Shown: piece by piece, positions 1-5,087 of the stretch | Position numbering within the stretch: the stretch's first letter is position 1 | Layout: the number at the start of each line of letters is the position of its first letter | NCBI GenBank assembly: GCA_023410885.1 | Contig: JAEYPI010000282.1 | Location: 1 to 6,288 of the forward strand | Direction of reading: 5' to 3' | Length of the DNA stretch: 6,288 bases | Origin: Bacillota bacterium | GTDB taxonomy: Bacteria > Bacillota > Clostridia > DSM-8532 | Translations under genes and position numbers: made by a program | Notes under the pieces: generated by a model | Told to the model about the DNA's origin: nothing | Seen by the model: the letters and a program-made list of their open reading frames with translations, nothing else | The model's database searches: none

Positions 1-2
1 CA

Positions 3-593
3 GGGGCCATTATCCTGTTCATGATAAGCTTGGCTTGTATAATAGGGGTATTTGTTCTCCATTTCTATAGTCATTATTGGGGCAGCAAGAGTGTTTATAC
101 CCTGATGACCCTTCCCATTAAGCGATCAAGGGTTTACACCTGCTTTCTTATGATTTATCTATTAGGGCTTATACTCTTTCTCATACTCAGTATTGCCACG
201 GTGATAATGAGTTATGGTTTGTTTTATTTCAAGCAAATGAGCGCTGAAGGCGGCAAATACGTTATGCATAATGGCTTATTCCTGGCCTTTGTGCGGTCGG
301 ATTTTCTCAGGCTGCTTGTGCCATTGACAGGGAAAAGCTTTTTTTCCAGCTTTAGCTTATGGGCTTTGCTACCCATCACCCTATTGTACGGGGTCATCTG
401 TGAAAGAAGCCTGCGATATCGGAATCTGGTTCTAGCGGGAATTTCATTGGTTCTTATGATTTTAACCGTAAGTCAAAGAATGGGTTACAACGATGATTAT
501 CTTCTGCCTATAAGCATTACCATGAGCCTAATGGTCTGCTTTTTCGTTTGGCATAGCATAAAAATCATTAACCGCAATGGGATTACGGGATAG
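3..593 (+). CDS. ABC transporter membrane permease, 5'-truncated by window edge
   Basis: Integral membrane subunit of an ABC transporter, presumably working with the ATPase encoded at 2035–2757. The reading frame is open from the first full codon (nt 3) and is already hydrophobic there. The ATG at 21 falls inside a membrane helix and has no ribosome binding site, so the true start lies outside the window. Visible are 196 C-terminal residues with hydrophobic segments at about 1–22, 48–75, 117–133, 141–157 and 167–188. After the first helix comes a conserved-looking cytoplasmic stretch, YGSK-like (YWGSKSVYTLMTLPIKRS), the kind of 'TLP-x-KR' loop seen in ABC-2-type permeases of GntR/YtrB-linked operons. 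The substrate cannot be read from the sequence. Its TAG stop overlaps the AGGAGG of the next gene, showing one operon. ABC-2-type membership is inferred from topology and context. Confidence 0.75.
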   Translation, partial: GAIILFMISLACIIGVFVLHFYSHYWGSKSVYTLMTLPIKRSRVYTCFLMIYLLGLILFLILSIATVIMSYGLFYFKQMSAEGGKYVMHNGLFLAFVRSDFLRLLVPLTGKSFFSSFSLWALLPITLLYGVICERSLRYRNLVLAGISLVLMILTVSQRMGYNDDYLLPISITMSLMVCFFVWHSIKIINRNGITG

Positions 594-602
594 GAGGGTT
601 AT

Positions 603-2024
603 ATGGGCCGGACAGCTTTTTTCAGAAAATACTGTGTAATGATTGCCTTTAGTATAGTTATTATACTAACCATTATAGGCCTGGTGGTATTTTATCAAAG
701 CAATACAAACGCGACGTTTTTCCTTGCAGATCGTTTGGGACAAAAGGAGGCCCTCGATGGTATTGCGGTAACAGGTGCTTTGAGTGACCCTTATCATACC
801 CTGAACTTTACTGTAGAAAACGGAAGGATTAAAACAGAGCATGAGTTTTTTGACAGTCGCTCACAAGTGCCAGTCGCCATGTCTTACGGGGACGCTGTGT
901 ATGATACTAAGGTTTGGGCATCATTGGAGAGACGTATACCCCAAGAGGCGCAAACAACCTCTGAATATGTTGACAGAGCTGCTCCGGAATTATCCACCGA
1001 AGAATATAAAGTTGTTGAAAGAACCGTAACAACCTATTCAGATAAAGTGGCTTTTTATTGCAGTGTTAATTCGCGTGATGAAAATAGTTTTCCTCAAACT
1101 GTAAGGTTTAAGACGGATTTTTATCTCCAAAGTAATGAAAAAGAGTTTGTTTTTGAAGAAAGGTATTTTCATGGGAATCCGTATTTCACAAGTAATTCGG
1201 GGAGCCAGTCAAATAGTGAGTATGTCGACCAGATCTATGCTAAAAAGGTTACCCTTGATGATAAACATTATGTGAGCTTTATGACCAATGGGCGCTGTAA
1301 AGGCCAGAGCGGTATTTACCGGGTGGATCAGTTTGAAGATCTGCTGTTGCATGAGAACAAGGAAAAAATGGGGGAGGTAACAAAGCTCATAAGTATTGAT
1401 CTGGAGGATGGCAGAGTAAGGGTGTTAGGTCTCGAAACCGCTCAGAATAAGCTTGTTCTCATTCTCCTGGTTGACAATAATCTTGTCATTCAAGCCTATG
1501 ATATAACCGGCAAACTTTTGGGTGAAATAGAACCGGACATTCCGTCATTTCCGGCAGACTCTATTGCTTATCATGCCTTCATAAATGGAGATAGTGTGAG
1601 TTTGGGCATCTTTGATGATAAGAATGTCAGGGATCATACAGCCCTGGTTTCATTTACGGTGACCCCTGAACTTATGATTACCCATCAGGTAAAAGACTTC
1701 AAGATAGAAGATGGACGGTTAATGATTCTCTACGCTATAAAAGCAGTTGATGAAAGGCTTGTAGTTATTGCCGAGGCTTATGGCCCCAATGATGAAGGAA
1801 TCTATCCTCAAGGACTCTATGCTCAATCATCGAGGATCTTTATGAGTATTTTTAATGCTAACGATAAAGTAGGAGAGTTGGCTTACCAAGGCGAGTTTAT
1901 CACCGATATTGCTGATGATAATCTCATTTATACATCGTCTATTCCTACATCTAATATGTATAGTGACTATAATATCAGAAGATTTTTCATAACAGGCATA
2001 GAAAAAGCGCGCGCTGATAGATAG
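603..2024 (+). CDS. Membrane-anchored extracytoplasmic protein of the ABC operon, function unknown
   Basis: No named family is recognised. The 473-residue protein starts at an ATG six bases after a perfect AGGAGG (592–597). It has a short basic N-terminus (R3, R8, K9), a single hydrophobic helix at about residues 11–31, and then about 440 soluble residues without another membrane span or a lipobox. It is therefore expected to stay anchored with the bulk outside the membrane. The distal half alternates short beta-like hydrophobic runs with turns such as 'DGRVRVLG' (269–276), 'YDITGKLLGEIE' (299–310) and 'EDGRLMILY' (369–377), suggesting a beta-rich, possibly propeller-like fold (inference). 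Lying between the permease and the ATPase genes, 9 bp and 10 bp away, it is probably an accessory or sensory component of the transporter. It could also be a substrate-recognition subunit. Its cysteines (C11, C153, C232) show no pattern that I recognise. Confidence 0.8.
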   Translation: MGRTAFFRKYCVMIAFSIVIILTIIGLVVFYQSNTNATFFLADRLGQKEALDGIAVTGALSDPYHTLNFTVENGRIKTEHEFFDSRSQVPVAMSYGDAVYDTKVWASLERRIPQEAQTTSEYVDRAAPELSTEEYKVVERTVTTYSDKVAFYCSVNSRDENSFPQTVRFKTDFYLQSNEKEFVFEERYFHGNPYFTSNSGSQSNSEYVDQIYAKKVTLDDKHYVSFMTNGRCKGQSGIYRVDQFEDLLLHENKEKMGEVTKLISIDLEDGRVRVLGLETAQNKLVLILLVDNNLVIQAYDITGKLLGEIEPDIPSFPADSIAYHAFINGDSVSLGIFDDKNVRDHTALVSFTVTPELMITHQVKDFKIEDGRLMILYAIKAVDERLVVIAEAYGPNDEGIYPQGLYAQSSRIFMSIFNANDKVGELAYQGEFITDIADDNLIYTSSIPTSNMYSDYNIRRFFITGIEKARADR

Positions 2025-2034
2025 GAGGTGGACC

Positions 2035-2757
2035 ATGATTGAGCTGATCAATGTTACCAAGTATTATGGCTTAAAGGAAGTTGGCTTAAAGGATGTGAGC
2101 CTTGAATTTAAAAAAGGTGAAATAACGGGTATCCTTGGTCAAAATGGTTCAGGAAAAACGACCCTGTTAAAGGCCGTAATGGGCCTGGGTGAACTCAAGA
2201 ATGGCAAGATTTTAATAGATGGGAAAAGTGCCAGGGAGCAGTACGAAAGGATGGCTTTTATAACAGAAGAGGGCAGCTTTTTCCCTTTCATGACCCCAGT
2301 TGAATATGGGGAGTTTTTATCAACATTTTTTAAAGCCTTCAATAATGAGCGATACCAAAGCCTTCTTAAATTCTTTGATATAGACCCTAAGGAAAAGATC
2401 AAAGGCTTTTCTAAGGGGCAGAGAGCCAAGGTTGAGACGGCTGCAGGCTTCTCAAAGGGTGCAGATATTATTCTAATGGATGAACCCTTTCTGTGGAAAG
2501 ACATGGTCACCAGGCGTGATTTTCTTAAGCTCATGAACGCCAGCCTCCGAGCTGATGAAACCATTCTTGTTGCCACCCATCTCCTGGACGAAATGGAGAA
2601 TCTTTTGGACAGGGTTGTTGTTTTAAAGTATGGACGCCTGCTTGCCGATTTCTACATGGATGAGATCCGGGAGCAGGGAATAAGCCTGTCAGAGAAATAC
2701 TTAAGTCTTGGAGGCTTTGAGACGGATCGCTATAAGGAATTGGCTAAGGAGATGTGA
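2035..2757 (+). CDS. ABC transporter ATP-binding protein, YtrB-like
   Basis: Cytoplasmic ATPase subunit that powers the transporter encoded upstream. The 240-residue length is normal for a single nucleotide-binding domain. Motifs in order: Walker A GQNGSGKTT (35–43), Q-loop region FITEEGSFFPFMTP (75–88) where the usual Gln is replaced by Glu78/Glu79, signature FSKGQ (125–129, for LSGGQ), Walker B IILMDEP (145–151) with Asp149 and catalytic Glu150, D-loop Asp156, and the switch His182 in ATHLLDE. The D-loop approach reads PFLWKD where a Gly is normal (GLD/GxD), so Trp154 is unusual. The start is fixed by AGGAGGTG at 2023–2030, which overlaps the stop of the preceding gene. YtrB/EcsA-type drug or peptide exporters are the nearest family I recognise, and the actual substrate is unknown. 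It is the last gene of its operon; the next gene converges from the other strand 18 bp away. Confidence 0.93.
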   Translation: MIELINVTKYYGLKEVGLKDVSLEFKKGEITGILGQNGSGKTTLLKAVMGLGELKNGKILIDGKSAREQYERMAFITEEGSFFPFMTPVEYGEFLSTFFKAFNNERYQSLLKFFDIDPKEKIKGFSKGQRAKVETAAGFSKGADIILMDEPFLWKDMVTRRDFLKLMNASLRADETILVATHLLDEMENLLDRVVVLKYGRLLADFYMDEIREQGISLSEKYLSLGGFETDRYKELAKEM

Positions 2758-2775
2758 CAAAAGTGGTGCGTTTGC

Positions 2776-3861
2776 TCAGTTTTCGTTTAAAAGTTTTTGA
2801 CATGCAGATATGAACACATCCGGATGCTCAAAATGGATGTCATGCCCGGACTTTATGTCGGTTCTCTCACAACTATTAACTAAACTTTGAACTTTGTTTG
2901 CGTCATCATCAGTATTGGCTGCATACAAAACGCCATCCTTACCGTATTGTGTATTTGCTTTTATGTAAATGACGGGACATCTGATGCTCTTGAGCATACT
3001 ATCCTGATCGACACCGTTCATCCAGGAACCATCGTAAAAGGTGTTCCCGAACTGCGGATCATAATTGTCCATATAAAGTAGAGGGCGTAGCCATGTATGC
3101 GGCACCCAAGCTAATTTTATAGGCTTATCAGGATTCGCTTGCCTATATTTCTCTGCAGATTGGGAAATCTTATCTTGTAAGCCACCAAAGAGAGAAACAA
3201 GGTAGCTGTGTTTCAGGTAATAAAGGGGAAAATCAGTTTCATTGTGCTGATTTAAAAAACTATGAGTGACAATATACGCATCGTACCATGCAAAAGCCCC
3301 TTTATCTTCCTGCACCTCTTCTGGTGTAACGCTAAAAAGAGGGGGATCTTCCAATAAAAGACCCTCAATCTGATTGGGTGCATTTGCCGCAATCCAAGCT
3401 GCTAGAATACCGCCGGAGGAATGACCGGATAGATAACAGGTCTCTTTAATGACATTGTTCATAAACCAGATGAGTGCTTCTCCATTAGTCTGGCAGGAAT
3501 ACAGACCAACTTCGTGACTCGATTCACCATGGCCATAACAATCCACCGCATAGATATGAAAGGATTTCGACAGTTCAGGTAATACCGTGCCATAGTCCCT
3601 CCATGCCATAGTTTGTCCATGAATCAGCAGTAAAGAAGGACCGTTATTTGGACCTTCACCATAGCATATTACGGAACCATCCGGGAGTACAACCTGTTTA
3701 TTCTCAAAACCCGCTTGCTTTACCTTGCGCATCAAGATTTCATCGTGATGCCTATTGGTGTAAAGGTATCTGCCTAACAAAGCTGCCAAGCAAATCACGA
3801 CGATCCCCACAATTCCTAATACAATTGGCATCTTTCTCACTCTTTTCACTTTTTCATTCAT
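2776..3861 (-). CDS. Membrane-anchored alpha/beta-fold hydrolase
   Basis: Predicted serine hydrolase of the alpha/beta-hydrolase superfamily; substrate unknown (ester, lactone and peptide are all possible). With the start at 3861 it has 361 residues. A basic N-terminus (KVKRVRK, 4–10) and one membrane helix (about 11–34) suggest that the catalytic domain lies outside the cell membrane. Core motifs: oxyanion-hole LIHGQT (79–84), GHGESS (110–115), nucleophile elbow GHSSG with Ser148 (146–150), a candidate acid Asp309 after the PVIYIKAN strand, and catalytic His340 in GHDIHFEHP. The frame also has an ATG at 3903 that would add 14 residues and overlap the regulator gene by 32 bp, but nothing like a ribosome binding site precedes it. 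The ATG at 3861, 10 nt after the regulator stop and preceded by the purine-rich AAAGAAAGATGAG, is preferred, though that site is also weak. It is co-transcribed with, and may be translationally coupled to, the regulator gene. Confidence 0.9.
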   Translation of the reverse strand: MNEKVKRVRKMPIVLGIVGIVVICLAALLGRYLYTNRHHDEILMRKVKQAGFENKQVVLPDGSVICYGEGPNNGPSLLLIHGQTMAWRDYGTVLPELSKSFHIYAVDCYGHGESSHEVGLYSCQTNGEALIWFMNNVIKETCYLSGHSSGGILAAWIAANAPNQIEGLLLEDPPLFSVTPEEVQEDKGAFAWYDAYIVTHSFLNQHNETDFPLYYLKHSYLVSLFGGLQDKISQSAEKYRQANPDKPIKLAWVPHTWLRPLLYMDNYDPQFGNTFYDGSWMNGVDQDSMLKSIRCPVIYIKANTQYGKDGVLYAANTDDDANKVQSLVNSCERTDIKSGHDIHFEHPDVFISACQKLLNEN

Positions 3862-3871
3862 CTTCGAATTC

Positions 3872-4312
3872 TCATCTTTCTTTAGCCGGGCGGGGAATGG
3901 CATCTATGAGAGGTTCAATACTTTGCAAAAAAAACTCTGTCTTTAGCATTGCAATGCCCCCAAGGGATTCGTCTCCTAGTATCATTAAGCTGTCCCCAGG
4001 TTTAATTTGAAATACATCCCGAGCCTTTTTGGGAATCACGATTTGACCTCTATCGCCCACAGTGACTGTTCCGAAAATATGTTTGCCTTTTGTAGGAATT
4101 ATCGGCGTAATGGATTCTTCACCGCCATTGACCAAATTGCCCAAGGTCACATCATACAATTTAGCCAATGCCATGCAATTATCTAAATCCGGTAAGCTGT
4201 CACCATTTTCCCATTTAGCTACCGCTTGACGGGATACATTTATTTTTTCTGCCACTTCTTCCTGGGTATATTTATTTATCTTTCGAAGCATCTGTAAATT
4301 CACACTTATCAT
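3872..4312 (-). CDS. XRE-family transcriptional regulator with C-terminal AbrB/SpoVT domain
   Basis: DNA-binding regulator that carries two different DNA-binding folds in 146 residues. The N-terminal XRE/HTH_3 domain covers about residues 4–61, with TQEEVAEKINVS and recognition-helix sequence SRQAVAKWENG (27–37), followed by the usual SLPDLDNCMALAKLYDV tail of the family. After a short linker, residues about 79–125 form an AbrB/SpoVT swapped-hairpin domain: GTVTVGDRGQIVIPKKAR (81–98) then FQIKPGDSLMIL (101–112). The frame can be extended to a GTG at 4321, but the sequence GAGGTG that would contain that GTG is itself an ideal ribosome binding site 6 nt before the ATG at 4312, so ATG is chosen. 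It is the first gene of a two-gene unit with the alpha/beta hydrolase and has its own promoter. Autoregulation through the palindrome at 4378–4396 is likely but inferred. Confidence 0.93.
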   Translation of the reverse strand: MISVNLQMLRKINKYTQEEVAEKINVSRQAVAKWENGDSLPDLDNCMALAKLYDVTLGNLVNGGEESITPIIPTKGKHIFGTVTVGDRGQIVIPKKARDVFQIKPGDSLMILGDESLGGIAMLKTEFFLQSIEPLIDAIPRPAKER

Positions 4313-4318
4313 ACTTTT

Positions 4319-4324
4319 CACCTC
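4319..4324 (-). promoter_or_regulatory. Ribosome binding site that sets the regulator start
   Basis: Read on the minus strand this is GAGGTG, followed by AAAAGT and the ATG at 4312. The 6-nt spacing is optimal for a Shine–Dalgarno site. It overlaps the GTG at 4321 that would otherwise be taken as the start, and so argues that the protein begins MISVNLQ. Confidence 0.7.
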
Positions 4325-4377
4325 AATTAATTCCTATCTTAACTCATTTTAAGCACATTATCCAGCAAGCCATGATA

Positions 4378-4396
4378 ACAATTTATTATAAATTGT
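4378..4396. repeat. Perfect palindrome over the –10 box, candidate operator
   Basis: ACAATTTA / TTA / TAAATTGT: two perfect 8-bp arms around a 3-bp centre, 19 bp in all. It covers the –10 box of the minus-strand promoter and the expected start site. The symmetry suits a dimeric helix-turn-helix protein, and the first gene downstream encodes such a protein. Because it is A/T-rich, some symmetry could be accidental. Confidence 0.55.
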
Positions 4397-4413
4397 GTTA
4401 GAGTTAGTTGCAA
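4385..4413 (-). promoter_or_regulatory. Sigma-A-type promoter of the regulator–hydrolase unit
   Basis: On the minus strand there is a –35 box TTGCAA (4413–4408), a 17-bp spacer, and a perfect consensus –10 TATAAT (4390–4385). Transcription would start near 4378, giving a leader of about 65 nt before the ATG at 4312. The –35 matches the TTGACA consensus at four of six bases. The –10 is wholly inside the palindrome at 4378–4396, so a repressor bound there would block RNA polymerase. Confidence 0.7.
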
Positions 4414-4556
4414 TAAAGTTAGAAATTTATCTTTGTACTTAGAATTGTCTTATTAGAATATCGTTTTCCCAGCACGCCGGGCTCCTGTTGTGACGATTGT
4501 CCTGCAAACTGCTCTACGCCAGACATATTACTAGTTCATGGTCTGCAAACACTCAT

Positions 4557-4615
4557 GGAATTTTACAACTTGGTTATACTTCGATCGTTTTTCACCAAGT
4601 GATGTAAAATTTTCC
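4557..4615. repeat. Long imperfect inverted repeat
   Basis: The left arm is 4557–4574 (GGAATTTTACAACTTGGT) and the right arm is 4594–4615. The inner 7 bp (ACTTGGT/ACCAAGT) and TTTTACA/TGTAAAA match perfectly. They are separated only by a 2-nt bulge (GA, 4601–4602), and GGAA pairs with TTCC after a second 2-nt bulge. All 18 left-arm bases can pair, with a 19-nt loop that itself contains CGATCG. The right arm overlaps the –35 region of the promoter at 4603–4631. It could be an operator pair, or a rho-independent terminator for a lost upstream plus-strand gene, since TTTTCCTTT follows the inner stem. Confidence 0.6.
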
Positions 4616-4631
4616 TTTCGTATGCTATACT
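4603..4631 (+). promoter_or_regulatory. Extended –10 promoter upstream of the hydrolase remnant
   Basis: TGC followed directly by TATACT (4623–4631) is an extended –10 element with five of six consensus bases in the hexamer. The best –35 at 17-bp spacing is TGTAAA (4603–4608), which is weak and lies in the right arm of the inverted repeat. Transcription would start near 4638, about 26 nt before the ATG at 4664. As the gene it served is broken, it may now feed the lipoprotein gene at 5086. Confidence 0.5.
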
Positions 4632-4663
4632 TTTGGTATTGCCGTATGAGGGAGATAGAGGTC

Positions 4664-5043
4664 ATGAAAAAAAGTATATTAAAGATCCTTGCGTTTTTTT
4701 GCAGCGTCCTTATAGCGTCATTTGTGCCGGCTGCAGCGGCAGATTCCGGATCGGACTCACTACTTAGTCCGGATTTTTCGCAGATGGACGATTATATTCA
4801 TTATATGATGAGGGATTGCAGGATACCAGGCTTTTCGGTAGCAGTCGTCAGTGACGAAGACGTGCTGTATATGAAGGGTTATGGCAGTGCCGACGGTACA
4901 GGCCGCGCCGTGACGCCCCAGACACCCTTTGTGGTCGGCTCGGTTAGCAAAACCTTCACAGCGCTGGCGGTATGCAGTTGGTGGAAGCTGGAAAAGTGAA
5001 CCTTGATCAGCCTGTGCAAACCTACCTGCCGGAGTTTCATTAA
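4664..5043 (+). pseudogene. Broken serine beta-lactamase/PBP-like hydrolase, N-terminal remnant
   Basis: Remnant of a secreted enzyme of the class C beta-lactamase/serine hydrolase family (Pfam Beta-lactamase). The ATG at 4664 follows GAGGGAG/GAGG and begins MKKSILKILAFFCSVLIAS, a clear signal peptide with likely cleavage after PAAAA (about residue 26). Family features follow: IPGFSVAVV (54–62), KGYGSAD (71–77), TPFVVGSVSKTFTALAV (87–103) with the SxxK nucleophile and base, Ser93 and Lys96. At codon 103 (about 4970–4972) the frame is lost and reaches TGA at 4997–4999. One frame over, the expected family sequence continues as MQLVEAGKVNLDQPVQTYLP, ending at PEFH before a TAA at 5041–5043. This implies loss of one base plus loss of the whole C-terminal part, including the YxN and third catalytic motifs, which in a full-length enzyme would be over 200 residues. 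The G+C content is visibly higher than that of its neighbours. It cannot make an active enzyme. Confidence 0.88.
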
Positions 5044-5087
5044 TAAATCCCATACTCATGATTATCAATAGCAGGTGATGGATTTAT
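5043..5087 (+). promoter_or_regulatory. Possible start-codon hairpin of the lipoprotein gene
   Basis: ATAAATCC(C)AT at 5043–5053 is complementary to ATGGATTTAT at 5078–5087, giving 10 base pairs with one bulged C. In the RNA the stem would include the first two bases of the ATG at 5086 and leave the ribosome binding site AGGTGAT (5073–5079) mostly in the loop. It requires a transcript starting upstream of 5043. The pairing is directly visible; a regulatory role is inferred. Confidence 0.35.

Larger units (their letters stand above)
4322..4663. other. Divergent intergenic region
   Basis: About 340 bp without an intact gene, between the start of the minus-strand regulator and the plus-strand hydrolase remnant. 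From left to right it holds the regulator ribosome binding site, the palindrome with embedded promoter (4378–4413), a short stretch richer in G+C (about 4462–4530) that may be a leftover of lost coding sequence, the long inverted repeat (4557–4615) and an extended –10 promoter pointing right (4623–4631). The octamer CTGCAAAC occurs twice, at 4502 and 4543, probably by chance. An open frame runs from 4538 into the hydrolase remnant, but its first 42 codons look non-coding and it has no ribosome binding site. Confidence 0.6.

Noticed and set aside
2139..2576. Minus-strand open frame of 145 codons inside the ATPase gene
   Set aside because: It lies fully antisense to a well-conserved ABC ATPase and has no recognisable protein features.
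3862..3903. Upstream ATG at 3903 as the hydrolase start
   Set aside because: It overlaps the regulator gene by 32 bp, lacks a ribosome binding site, and adds a charged leader before the membrane helix. It cannot be fully excluded.
4313..4321. GTG at 4321 as the regulator start
   Set aside because: That GTG is part of GAGGTG, an ideal ribosome binding site for the ATG at 4312.
4433..4459. Plus-strand promoter TTGTAC with TAGAAT
   Set aside because: The spacing is only 15 bp and no gene follows closely.
4502..4550. Direct repeat CTGCAAAC as a possible transposon target duplication or CRISPR unit
   Set aside because: Only two 8-bp copies are present, with no element between them and no further repeats.
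4538..4663. N-terminal extension of the hydrolase remnant from the ATG at 4538
   Set aside because: It runs through the inverted repeat and the promoter, has no ribosome binding site, and precedes a clear signal peptide starting at 4664.
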